Made by a program: the position numbers and the translations under genes
In this document: one piece after another, positions 11,126-22,470 of the stretch
Layout: every line of letters starts with the position of its first letter
Numbering within the stretch: the first letter of the stretch is position 1
Assembly (NCBI RefSeq): GCF_041734735.1
Contig: NC_134879.1
Location: forward strand, 7,219,810-7,283,809
Reading direction: 5' to 3'
DNA length: 64,000 nt
Origin: Babylonia areolata
Lineage: Eukaryota; Mollusca; Gastropoda; Neogastropoda; Buccinidae
The notes under the pieces: model-generated
Database searches by the model: none
What the model saw: the letters and a program-made list of their open reading frames with translations, nothing else
Told to the model about the DNA's origin: nothing

Positions 11126-11432
11126 AGCGGGTCCACTGGAACCACTCTTAGCAGTGGTCAAAAGGAGGAAGCTGTCATGGTTCGGGCATGTGACACGCCA
11201 CAATTCACTGCAAAAGACAGTTCTACAGGGAACGCTAGAGGGTGGTAGGCGAAGAGGGAGGCAAGCCAAATGCTGGATGGACAACATCAAGGAATGGACC
11301 AATATGGATAGCGCTACGCTGATACGACAGGCAGAAGATAGAACCGGATGGCGTCGTCTGACTACGGAATCGTCCCTCATGTCTCCTCTACGCCTATCCC
11401 GGGCAGGAGAATGAATGGAATGGAATGGAAAT
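11126..11432 (+). mobile_element. 5'-truncated RTE-like LINE inside the 1.6-kb element
   Basis: A 307-bp insertion flanked by GTACTTGGCT at 11,116-11,125 and 11,433-11,442. The inverted copy at 56 kb has a single GTACTTGGCT (56,439-56,448 on the minus strand), so it is the empty site. The insert encodes the C-terminal tail of an RTE-like LINE (VKRRKLSWFGHVTRH, LEGGRRRGRQAKCWMDNIKEW) and ends in a GAATG repeat tail. It is too divergent to be the same family as LINE-C. Confidence 0.92.
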
Positions 11433-11801
11433 GTACTTGGCTCTACATGTTATTATTTTAACAAAATACTCAATTTTCATAATCAACTTTAAAACGATAA
11501 AACTAGAATGAACATAAAAGAGAAATTGAATCAACCGTGTCAACCGGGTGTAACTTAACTTGTACATCTATCTAGATCCAGAGAAAACGGCTAAATGTTG
11601 CAGTGTGATTGGGGCGATAGCCACGTCTCCTTTACCGCGGACTTAAAAAGAATTTTTAATTGTCCTTAAAGATTTTTTGAATGCCCAAGACACACCAGAA
11701 TTATATGATTTGAACAGCGTTCTCACAGCGAATACCGCAATTGATTTATCACCCTTTTAAAAAAGCATGTTTAAATATTATATTTTTGAACGTCATGTTA
11801 A

Positions 11802-11876
11802 AAAGCCACGATAGTGTAATGGATAAGACAGTTTCTTCTCATCCGAACACGCGGGGTTCGAGTCTGCCGTTAGGAC
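11802..11876 (+). other. tRNA-like relic in the 1.6-kb element
   Basis: Pol III-like internal promoter blocks: A-box-like TAGTGTAATGGATAAG (11,813 onward) and B-box GGTTCGAGTCTGC (about 11,855-11,867), spaced as in a tRNA. Closest in flavour to tRNA-Arg. The acceptor arms do not pair well, so it is a relic or SINE head rather than a working tRNA gene. Copy 2 keeps the same block on the minus strand (56,002-56,080). Confidence 0.6.
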
Positions 11877-11998
11877 ATTTATTTTTTTATTTTTTTTACC
11901 CGAAGCTTTATAATAACAAATACAGAACACATTTTAACGATTAGATTTTTTTTAAAAGTGTATCACAAATGAGTCTTGAAGGCCTTTCCTCTCTTGTT

Positions 11999-12256
11999 TT
12001 TTGTTGTTGTTGTTTTTTTAATCATTATTTCGTTTTTATCTCTTTTTTTTATTTTTATACCTGTTCCATTTTTTTATTTAATCAACTGACATGACTTATT
12101 TTAATTGTTCTCTCTTACCTATGTTTCAAATTATATGCATATGTTTGTGTGGGGATGTTTGAGTGAATGTTTTTAGTGCTATTGTAAAGCACATAAACCT
12201 TCAAGAATATGCGCTATAGCAAGAAGTCTGAATTAAAAAAATAAATAAAAAAAATA
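11999..12256 (+). mobile_element. 3' end of a CR1/L2-type LINE
   Basis: T-rich sequence, then ATTGTAAAGCACATAAACC and ATGCGCTATAGCAAGAAGTC, followed by an A/T-rich tail. This TAAAGC..CGCTATA shape is typical of L2/CR1 3' ends, and similar tails occur at 49.03 and 59.18 kb. No coding part remains here. The 33-bp array starts directly after the tail. Confidence 0.5.
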
Positions 12257-13049
12257 ACTATCACTACAGGTGTTTACAGTGATATCAGGACTAACACTAC
12301 ACTGAGGTGTGTACAATGAACTCTGGATTAACACTACAGGTGTGTGCCATGACCTCATGACTATCACTAGAGGTGTGTGCCTTGATCTCAGGACTAACAC
12401 TACAGGTGTGTACAGTGATGTCAGGACTAACACTACAGGTGTGTACAGTGATATCAGTACTAACACTACAGGTGTGTACACTAATCTCGGGACTAACACT
12501 ACAGGTGTGTGACGTGACCTCAGAACTAACACTACAGGTATGTGACGTGATCTCAGGACTAACACTACAGGTGTGTACAGTGATGTCAGGAATAACACTA
12601 CAGGTGTGTACATGATGTCAGGAATAACACTAAAGATATGTATAGTTATGTCAGGACTAACACTACAGGTGTATGCTGTTATCTCAGGACTACCACTACA
12701 GGTGTGTACAGTGATGCCAGGACAAACACTCCAGGTGTGTACAGTGATCTGAGGACTAACACTACAGGTGTGTACAAAGATCTCATGACTATCACTTCAG
12801 GTGTGTACAGTGATCGCAGGACTAACACTACAGGTGCGTACAGTGATCTCAGGACTAACACTACGGGTGTGTACAGTGATGTCAGTACTAACACTACAGG
12901 TGTCTGCAGTGATCTCAGGACTAACACTGTAGGTGTATACAGTGATGTCAAGGCTAACACTACAGGTGTGTCCAGAGATGTCAGGACTAACTTTACAGGT
13001 GGGTACAGTGATCACCAAACTAACACAATAGGTGTGTACAGTGATGTCA
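12257..13049. repeat. 33-bp minisatellite array, segment 1
   Basis: Head-to-tail units of 33 bp (rarely 31-35), each with the core CACTACAGGTGTGT followed by ACAGTGAT and a TCAGGACTAA junction. All units point the same way. Because 33 bp is 11 codons and stops fall in only one frame per strand, both strands show long open frames (TNTTGVYSDLR or GLTLQVCTVIS on plus, VVLVLRSLYTP or ITVHTCSVSPE on minus). There is no start context, splice signal or frame constancy to support a protein. About 24 units lie in this segment. Confidence 0.95.
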
Positions 13050-13371
13050 GTACTCACTGACTGACTGACTGACTGTATGTCCATCGAGATCGATTGATGA
13101 CTATCGTTGTCATCCAGCTGGGGGATGGGGGGAGGATGGTGTGTGTGTGGGGGGGGGGGGGTGGGGGGGGGTTGCTCATGAATCTATCTGTGAATGCACA
13201 GAGGGCTGAAAAGTCCAATCTGTGCACGAAATGTTCGCTGACAGTTGGGGCAGACAAAGACAGGCATATCATTATCAGGGAGCTTGTTTGCCCGTGACTT
13301 TCTGGCCTGCCTCTTCTGAACAGCTGCAGCAGTCCTGTTGGCTTCGCACAACTTGGCGCCTTTGTGCATAG
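13050..13371 (-). mobile_element. 5'-truncated LINE-A tail inside the array
   Basis: The reverse complement matches the last ~300 bp of LINE-A: CTKAPSCAKPTGLLQLF, the zinc-finger end with SPLCIH where the full copy has SHLRIH, the C-rich 3' UTR and the CGATCTCGATGGACA end. A CAGT-repeat tail replaces the CAC tail of the full copy. A possible 4-bp duplication AGTA borders it (about 13,044-13,047 and 13,372-13,375), but the repeated target makes this weak. G-runs at 13,150-13,170 are the C-rich 3' UTR. Confidence 0.85.
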
Positions 13372-16300
13372 AAGTAACACTACAGGTGTTTCCAGTTAAT
13401 CAGGACTAACACTACAGGTGTGTACAATGAACTCTGGACAAACACTACAGGTGTATGCCATGATCTCAGAACTAACACTGCAGGGGTGTGCCGTGATCTC
13501 AGGACTATCACTACAGGTGTGTACAGTGATGCCAGTTCTAACACTACAGGTGTGTGCCATGATCTCAGGACTAACACTACAGGGGTGTGCCGTGATCTCA
13601 GGACTAACATTACAGGTGTGTACAGTGATGTCAGTTCTAACACTACAGGTGTGTACAGTGATGTCAGTACTAACACTACAGGTGTGTACATGATGTCAGG
13701 ACAAACATTACACGTGTGTGTAGTGATGTCCAGACTAACACTAAAGGTGTGTACAGTGATGTCAAGACTAATACTACAGGGCTGTACAGTGATGTCAGGA
13801 ATAACACTACAGGTGTGTACAGTGATGGCAGGCCTAACACTACAGGTATATACAGAGATCTCATGACTATCACTTCAGGTGTGTACAGTGATCGCAGAAC
13901 TAACATTACAGGTGTGTACAGTGATCACAGGATTAACACTATACGTGTGTATAATGATGTCAGTACTAACACTACAGGTGTGTACAGTCATGTCAGGAAT
14001 AACACTGCAGGTGTGTGTCGTGATCTAAGGACTATCACTACAGGTGTGTGTCGTGATCTCAGGAATAACACTACAAGTGTTTTCAGTGACGTCAGGACTA
14101 ACACTACAGGTGTGTACAGTTATGTCAGCACTAACACTACAGGTGTGTGCCGTGATCTCAGGACTAACACTACAGGTGCGTACAGTGATGTCAGGACTAA
14201 CACTACAGGTGTGTACAGTGACGTCAGGAATAACACTGCAGATGTGCACATGATGTCAGGACTAACACTAATGGTATGTATGGTTATGTCAGGACTAACA
14301 CCAAAGGTGTATGCCGTAATCTCAGGACTACCACTACAGGTGTGTACAGTGATGCCAGAACAAACACTCCAGGTGTGTACAGTGATCTGAGGACTAGCAC
14401 TATACGTGTGTACAGTGATCTCAGGACTAACACTACAGGTGTGTACAGTGATGTCAGGACTAACACTACAGGTTTGTGTAATGATCTCAGGACAAACACT
14501 ACAGGTGTGTACAGTGATGCCAGGACTAACACTACAGGTGTTTGCAGAGATGTCATTACGCACACTACAGATGTGTACAAAGATCTCTTGACTATCTTTT
14601 CAGATGTGTACAGTGATCGCATGACTAACACTACAGGTGTGTACAGTGATCTGAGGGAAAACACTACACGTATGTACAGTGATATCAGGACTAACACTAC
14701 ATGTTTGTTTATAGTGATCACAAAACTAACACTATAGGTGTGTACAGTGATGTCAAGTATAACACCACAGGTGTGTACAGTGATGTCAGTACTAACACTA
14801 CATGAGTCTACAGTTTGAATGGTGATCTCAGGACTAACACTACAGGTGTGTACAGTCATCTCAGGAGTAACACTACAGGTGTATACAGTGATGTCAGTAC
14901 TAGCACTATAGGTGTGTATAGTGATCGCAGGACTAACACTCCAGGTGTGTACAGTGATGTCAGGACTAACACTCCAGGTGTGTACAGTGATCTCAGGACT
15001 AACACTACAGAGGTGTGCAGTGATGTCAGGACTAACACTACAGGTGTGTACAGTGATTTCAGGACTAACACTACAGGTGTGTTTCGTGATGTCACAGATG
15101 TACAGTGATATCAGGACTAACACTAACTGTGTGTACAGTGATGTCGGAAGTAACACTACAGGTGTTTCCAGTGATATCAGGACTAACACTACAGGTGTGT
15201 ACAATGAACTCTGGAATAACACTACAGGTGTATGAAATGATCTCAGGACTAACACTACAGGTGTGTGCCGTGATCTCAGTACTAACATTACACGTGTGTA
15301 CAGTAATGTCAGTAACAACACTACAGGTGTTTACAGTGATGTCAGTACTAACACTATGTGTGTACAGTGATATCAGGACTACCACTACAGGTGTGTACAG
15401 TGATGCCAGAACTAACACTCCAGGTGTGTACAGTGATCTGAGTACTAACACTACACGTGTGTACCGTGATGTCAGGACTAACACTACAGGTGTGTACAGT
15501 GATCTCAGGACTAACACTATAGGTGTGTACAGTGATATAAGGACTAACACTGCAGGTGGTTCCAGAAATGTCAGGACTAACACTACAGGAATATACAGAG
15601 ATCTCGTGACTATCACTTCAGGTGTACAGAGATCGCAGGACTGACACTACAGGTGTGTACAGTGATCTCAGGACTAAAACTGTAGGTGTGTATAGTGATG
15701 TCAGTACTAACACTACAGGTGTGTACAGTGATGTCAGGACTAACACTACAGGTGTGTATAGTGATCTAAGGACGTACATTAGCAGTGTCTACAGTTATGT
15801 CAGGAATAACACTACAGGTGTGTGCAGTGATGTCAGGACTAACACTACATGTGTGTGCAGTGATGTCAGGACTAACACTACAAGTTTGTGTTGTGATCTC
15901 AGGACTAACACTACAGGTGTGTACAGTGATGTCAGGACTAATACTACAGGTCTTCACAGAGATATCAAGACTAACACTACAGGTGTGTGCAGTGATCTCA
16001 GGACTAACACTACAGATGTGAAGTTATCTCAGGACTAACACTACAGGTGTGTACAGTGATGTCAGGTCTAACACGACAGGTGTGTTACGTGATCTGAGGA
16101 CTAACACTACAGGTGTATACAGTGATGTCAGGACTAACACTACAGGTGTGTACAGTGATTTCAGGACTAACACTACAGGTGTGTGCACTAATCTCAGGAC
16201 TGACACTACGGGTGTGCAACGTGATCTCAGGACTAACACTACAGGTGTGTATAGTGACGTCAGGAATATCACTTCAGGTGTGCACGTGTCACGACGAACA

Positions 16301-19300
16301 CTAAAGGTAAGTATAGTTATGTCAGGACTAACACTTAAGGTGTATGCCGTGATCTCAGGACTTCCGCTACAGGTGTGTACAGAGATGCCAGGAAAAAAAA
16401 CACTCCAGGTGTGTACAGTGATCTGAATTCTAACACTACACGTATGTACAGTGATCTCAGGACTAAAACTAGTGTGTACAATGATGTCAGGACTAACACT
16501 ACAGGAGTGTACAGTGATGTCAGGTCTAACACGACAGGTGTGTGACGTGATCTGAGGACTAACACTACAGGTGTATACAGTGATGTCAGGACTAACACTA
16601 CAGGTGTGTACAGTGATTTCAGGACTAACACTACAGGTGTGTGCACTAATCTCAGGACTGACACTAAAGGTGTGTAACGTGATCTCAGGACTAACACTAC
16701 AGGTGTGTATAGTGTCGTCAGGAATATCACTACAAGTGTGCACATGTCACGACGAACACTAAAGGTAAGTATAGTTATGTCAGTACTAACACTTAAGGTG
16801 TATGCCGTGATCTCAGGACTACCGCTACAGGTGTGCACAGAGATGCCAGGAAAAAAAACACTCCAGGTGTGTACAGTGATCTGAGTACTAACACTACACG
16901 TATGTACAGTGATCTCAGGTATGTGAAGTGATCTCAGGACTAAAACTACAGGTGTGTCCAGTGATGTCACGAATAACACTACAGGTTTGTACATGATGTC
17001 AGGAGTAACACTAAAGGTATGTATAGTTATGTTAGGACTAACACTACAGATGTATGCCGTGATCTCAGGACTACCACTACAGGTGTGTACACTGATGCCA
17101 GATCTAACACTCCAGGTGTGTACAGTGATCTGAGTACTAACACTACACGTGTGTACAGTGATGTCAGGACTAACACTATAGGTGTGTGCAGTGGTGTCAA
17201 GACTAACACTACAGGTGTGTACAGTGATGTCAGGACTAACGCTACAGGTGTGTACAGTGATGTCAGGACTAACACTGCAGGTGTTTGCAGAAAAGTCAGG
17301 ACTAACCCTACAGGATTATACAGAGATCTCGTCACTATCACCTCAGATGTGTACAGAGATCGCGGGACTAACACTACAGGTGTGTACAGTGATGTGAGGA
17401 CTAACACTACAGGTGTGTATAGTGATCTCAGTACGTACACTAGCAGTGTGTACAGTGATGTCAGGACTAACACTTCAGGTGTGTAAAGGGTTGTCAGGAC
17501 GAACACTACAGGTATGTGCCGTGATCTCAGGACTAACACTAACGGTGTTTTCAGTGATGTCAGGACAAATACTACAGGTGTGCACAGTGATATCAAGGCT
17601 AACACTACAGGTGTGTGCAGTGATCTCAGGACTAACACTACAGGTTTGAAGTGATCTCAGGAGTAACACTACAGGTTGTACAGTGATGTCAGGTCCAACA
17701 CTACAGGTGTGTGACGTGATCTGAGGACTTACACTACAGGTATGTACAGTGATATCAGGACTAACACTACAGGTGTGTATAATGATCTCAAGACGTACAT
17801 TAGCAGTGTGTACAGTGATGTCAGGACTAACACTACATGTGTGTGCCATGATCTCAGGATTAACACTTTAGGTGTGTACAGGGATCTCAGGGCTAACCCT
17901 ACAGGTGTGTACATTGTCAGGATTAACACTAGAGGTGTGTACAGTCATCTCAGGACTAAGACTACAGGTATATACAGTGATATCAGGAGTAACGCTACAT
18001 GTATGTACAGTGATCTACTGTTGTGCAGATGATGTCAGGACTAACACTAAAGGTATGTATAGTTATGTCAGGACTTACACTACAGGTGTATGCCGTGATC
18101 TCAGGACTTCCACTACAGGTGTGTACAGGTATGCCAGTACTAACACTCCAGGTGTGTACAGTGATCTGAGTACTAACACTACACGTGTGTACATTGATGT
18201 CAGGACTAACACTATAGATGTGTACAGTGATCTCAAAACTAACACTATAGATGTGTACAGTGATGTAAAGACTAACACTACAGGTGCGTACAGTGATGTG
18301 AGGACTTACACTACAGGTGTTTACAGTGACATCAGGACTAACACTACAGGTGTGTGCCATGATGTCAGGCGTAACACTACAGATGTGTACAGTGATGTCA
18401 GATCTAGCATTCCAGGTGTGTACAGTGATCTGAGGACTGACACTACAGGTGTGTACAGTGATCTCAGGACTAACATTACAGGTTTGTACACTGATATCAG
18501 GACTAACACTACAGGTGAGTACATTGATCTCAGGACTAACACTACAGGTGTGTGCAGTTATGTCTTGACTAACACTTCAGGTGTGTACAGTAATCACCGG
18601 ACTAACACTATAAGTGTGTGTCGTGATCTCAGGACTAACACTACAGGTGTGTACAGTGATGTCAGAACTGACACTACAGGTGTGTACAGTGATCTCAGGA
18701 CTAACATTACAGGTGCGTACACTGATCTCAGGACTAACACTACAGGTGTGTACAGTGATCTCAGGACTAACACTACATGTGTGTGCAGTGATGTCAGGAC
18801 TAACAATAAAAGTGTGTGTCATGATCTCATGACTAACACTACACGTGTGTACTGTGATGTCAGGACTAACACTACACTAAAGTTGTGTATAGTTATGTGA
18901 GGACTAAAACTACTGGTCTATGTCGTGATGTCAGGGCTACCACAAAAGGTGTGTACAGTGATCTCAGGTCTAACACAACAGGTGTTTGTAGTTATCTCAG
19001 GAGTAACACTACAGGTGTGTATAGTGATTTCAGAACTAACACTATATGTGTACAGTGATGTTAAGAGTAAGACTAAAGGTGTTTACATTGATCTCAGTAC
19101 TAACTCTACAATTGTGTGTTGTGATCTCAGGACTAAAACTACAGGTGTGTACAGTGAGGTCAGGACTAACACTACAGGTGCTTTCAGAGATGTCAGGACT
19201 AACTGTACAGGTGTGTACAGTGATCTCAGGACTAACACTACAGGTGTTTTCAGTGATCTCAAGACTAATACTACAGGTGTGTACAGTGATCTCAAGACTT

Positions 19301-19740
19301 ACACTACAGGTGTGTGCAATGATCTCAGGAGTAACACTACAGGTGTGTGTAGTGATATCAGGAGTAACACTACAGGTGTGTACAGTGATGTCAGGACTAA
19401 CACTACAGGTGTGTATAGGATGTCAGGACTAACACTACAGGTGTGTTCCATGATCTCAGGATTAACACTTCAGGTGTGGACAGTGATCTCAGAACTAACA
19501 CTACAGGTGTGTGCAATGAATCCAGGACTAACGCTACAGGTGTGTACAGTGATCTCATGTCAGTTACAGGTGTGTGTCGTGATTTCAGGACTAACACTAC
19601 TGGTGCGTACAGTGATCTTAGAACTAACACAATACGTGTGTACAGTGATGTCAAGAATAACACTACAGGTGTGTACATTGATGTCAGGACTACCACTGAA
19701 GGTGTGTACAGTGATGTCAAGACTAACACTACAGTGTGTA
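13372..19740. repeat. 33-bp minisatellite array, segment 2
   Basis: About 190 units in the same orientation as segment 1. Marker variants recur as blocks: a GTATGTATAGTTATGTCAGG unit followed by units with GACTACCACTACAGG, GATGCCAG and CACTCCAGG occurs near 12.63, 14.27, 15.35, 16.31, 16.77, 17.02 and 18.05 kb. This shows older higher-order amplification of multi-unit blocks. Confidence 0.95.
16040..16960. repeat. Recent ~458-bp tandem duplication within the array
   Basis: The variant string GTCAGGTCTAACACGACAGG occurs at 16,061 and 16,519, and each copy is followed by the same rare variants: ACTAATCTCAGGACTGACAC, CACGACGAACACTAAAGG and an AAAAAAAACACTCC unit. The block length of 458 bp is about 14 units with small indels. 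The copies differ at few sites, so the duplication is young relative to the array. Confidence 0.8.
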
Positions 19741-20632
19741 CAGCTGCCGTGGCGAAGTGGTTAGCGTCGCGGACTGACTGTGGTAGGACGCTGGTTCGAA
19801 TCCCAGCGGAGGTGGGTTTTTCGTCCCGTGGCCGGCTCCTACCCAGAGTTGAGTGTGCTGTAGGCTTAAATGGGGAGACTGGGACCACACAGTCGAGTGT
19901 CATCCACTTCAAGAATGCGTCTTTGGGTGTGTTGCTCTAATTACCTGACCAACACTGCATGTCTGTATCTCTCTGGCCTGATTAACGCCGGGTTATCATT
20001 ATGACAGGAAGCGTAGAGTACAGCCTTGTCACGCAGTCCCAAACCAAAATGGACTTCCATAGCAACATCGTCATCATCATCGTCATCCTCCTTCATCGTT
20101 ATCAATATAAACAAAATAGTCTCAAAGTCTGTGGCCTTTCATGCCCTGCTCTCATGGTGACCTCAGTTTCGATGCCCCTCCACTTCTGTGCTTGGGGTGA
20201 GTCCTGTCAATGTCGTCAGTATCGGCGGATTCGTGAGGGGCTGTTGTTTCAGTGACGTACGTGGTGGCGGTCTCCACTCTGGGAGGGACGCTCACTCAGT
20301 CTGGCTCCGCGACAAAGCCATTATTGTCGTTATTAGGGGGCTTAGTAGGTGGTGTCCTAAGTAAGTAAAATCAGAACCGGCACCACTGAGCGCCACCGAA
20401 GTGACTCAGCAGCAGCGTACGGTCTCGTCTGGTGTGTGGCCTCCTGGCGACCTAACATCGATGGTTCCCTGTGGACTGCCGACGCTGGAACTGCGACGGA
20501 CGAACCCGGGTGTGGCCGTGTATGGGGGAATCTAAATGAGCGGCGTGGGAGTAATGCCACTGAAACGGTGCAGATGATGGGGCAGCAAAAAACAACAACA
20601 ACAAAAACAAAAACAAACAAAACAAAAAAACC
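19741..20632 (+). mobile_element. tRNA-headed short retroelement inside the array
   Basis: Begins with a tRNA-like head: A-box-like TGGCGAAGTGGTTAGCG (19,751 onward) and B-box GGTTCGAATCCC (19,793-19,804). A GC-balanced body follows, then an A-rich tail of CAAAA/CAACAA repeats ending near 20,632. Both edges are array sequence of the form ACTACAG(G)TGTGTACA, consistent with a target duplication, though the repeated target makes its length uncertain. The last ~390 bp (from 20,228) is shared with 34,679-35,060. About 890 bp is long for a single SINE, so two fused elements are possible. Confidence 0.7.
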
Positions 20633-22470
20633 CACTACAGGTGTGTACAATGACCTCAGGACTAACACTACAGGTCAGTACAGTGATCTCAGGACTAACA
20701 CTACAGGTGTGTGCAGTGATCTCAGGACTAACACTACAGGTGTTTACAGTGATTTCAGGATTAACACTACAAGTGTGTGTCGTGATCTCAGGACTAAAAC
20801 TACAGGTGTGTACAGTGATGTCAGGACTAACACTACAGGTGTGTGTCTTGATCACATGACTAACACTACAGGTGTGTGTCGTGATCTCAGGACTAACACT
20901 ACAGGTGTTTTCAGAGATGTCAGGACCAACACTACAGGTGTGTACAGTTATGTCAAGACTAACTCTACAGGTGTGTGCCGTGATCTCAGGACTAATACTA
21001 CAGGTGTTTTCAGTGATGTCAGGACTAATACCACAGGTGTGTGCAGTGATCCCAGGACTAACACTACAGGTGTTTTCAGTGATGTCAGGACTAATACCAC
21101 AGGTGTGTACAGTGATCTCAAGACTAACACTACAGGTGTGTGCAGTGATCTCAGGACTAACACTACAGGTGTGTGTAGTGATGTCAGGAGTAACAGTACA
21201 GGTGTGTACAGTGATGCCAGGACTAACACTACATGTGTGTGCCATGATCTTAGGATTAACACTTCAGGTGTGTGCCATGATCTCAGGACTAACACTACAG
21301 GTGTGTGCAATGATGTCAGGACTAACACTAGAGGTATGCACAGTGATCTCATAACTAACACTAGAGGTGTGTACAGTGATCTCAGGACTAACACTACAGG
21401 TGTGTGCACTGATCTCAGGACTAACACTACAGGTGTTTACAGTGATCTCAGGACTAAGACTACAGGTGTGTATAGTTATGTCAGGAGTAACAATAAAGGT
21501 GTGTGCCGTGATCTGAGGACTAACACTACAGGTGTTTTCAGTGATCTCAGGACTAATACTACAGGTGTTTACAGTGATCTCAAGATTAACACTCCAGGTA
21601 TGTACAGTGATCTCAGGACTAACACTACAGGTGTGTACATCGATCTCAGAACTAACATTTTTGGTGTGTACAGTGATGTCAATACTAACACTACAGGTGT
21701 GTACAGTTATCTCAGAACTAACACTACAAGTGTTTGTCGTGATCTCAGGACTGAAACTACAGGTGTGTATAGTGATGTCAGGAGTAACACTACAGGTGTG
21801 TGTTGTGATCACATGACTAACACCACAGGTGTTTTCAGTGATGTCAGGACTAATACTACAGGTGTTTACAGTGATCTCAGGACTAACACTACAGATGTGT
21901 ACATCGATCTCAGAACTAACATTATTGATGTGTACAGTGATGTCAATACTAACATTACAGTGTTTTCAGTGATGTCAGGACTAATACTACAGGTGTGTAC
22001 AGTGATCTCAAGACTAACACTACAGGTGTGTGCAGTGATCTCAGGACTAACACTACAGGTGTTTACAGTGATTTCAGGATTAACACTATAGGTGTGTACA
22101 GTGATGTCAATACTAACACTACAGGTGTGTACAGTGATCTCAGGACTAACACTACATGTGTGTGTCGTGATCTCAGGACTAAAACTACAGGTGTGTACAG
22201 TGATGTCAGGACTATCACTACAGTGTGTGTCGTGATATCAGGACTAACACTACAGGTGTTTTCAGAGATGTCAGGACTAACACTACAGGTGTGTGCCGTG
22301 ATCTCAGGACTAACACTACAGGTGTTTTCAGTGATGTCAGGACTAATACTACAGTTGTGTGCAGTTATCTCAGGACTAACACTATAGGTGTGTGTAGTGA
22401 TCTCAGTAGTAACACTTCAGGTGTGTACAGTGGTGTCAGGACTAACACTACTGGTGTGTACAGTGCATGT
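20633..22470. repeat. 33-bp minisatellite array, segment 3
   Basis: About 55 units, same orientation. A GTTTTCAGTGATGTCAGG variant is frequent here (near 20,905, 21,006, 21,070, 21,534, 21,830 and 22,257) and rare in segment 2, so this part was amplified from its own local variants. The 551-codon ORF that starts in the preceding element and runs through here is a by-product of the 33-bp period. Confidence 0.95.

Larger units (their letters stand above)
10041..11998 (+). mobile_element. 1.6-kb element with inverted ends, copy 1
   Basis: Matches the reverse complement of 55,883-57,476 along its whole length, once a 307-bp LINE insertion is discounted. Near each end lies a 12-bp inverted repeat: GACTCAGTTGTG at 10,049-10,060 and CACAAATGAGTC at 11,964-11,975 (GACTCACTTGTG in copy 2). 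The left end also forms a hairpin, since GACTCA..TTGTG is followed within 20 bp by CAAAGTGAGTC. A (TG)n run lies at 10,098-10,134. No transposase is seen. It reads as a non-autonomous TIR-type DNA element or a long composite repeat. Homology runs about 22 bp past the right inverted repeat, so the true ends are uncertain. Confidence 0.7.

Noticed and set aside
11802-11876. Functional tRNA gene
   Set aside because: A and B boxes are present but the acceptor and T stems do not pair; called a relic instead.
14284-15321. 345-codon minus-strand VLRSLYTPVV repeat ORF
   Set aside because: Minus-strand shadow of the same array; hydrophobic look is due to codon phase, not a membrane protein.
19741-19815. 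Functional tRNA gene at the head of the short retroelement
   Set aside because: Cloverleaf incomplete and continuous with a SINE-like body and A-rich tail.
20436-22091. 551-codon ORF of 11-residue repeats (and similar 467- and 523-codon ORFs at 26,456 and 32,551)
   Set aside because: The ORFs follow from the 33-bp period of the minisatellite. Frames are open on both strands at the same places, starts lie in unrelated retroelement or unit sequence, and frames shift wherever a unit has an indel. There is no signal of a repeat protein gene.
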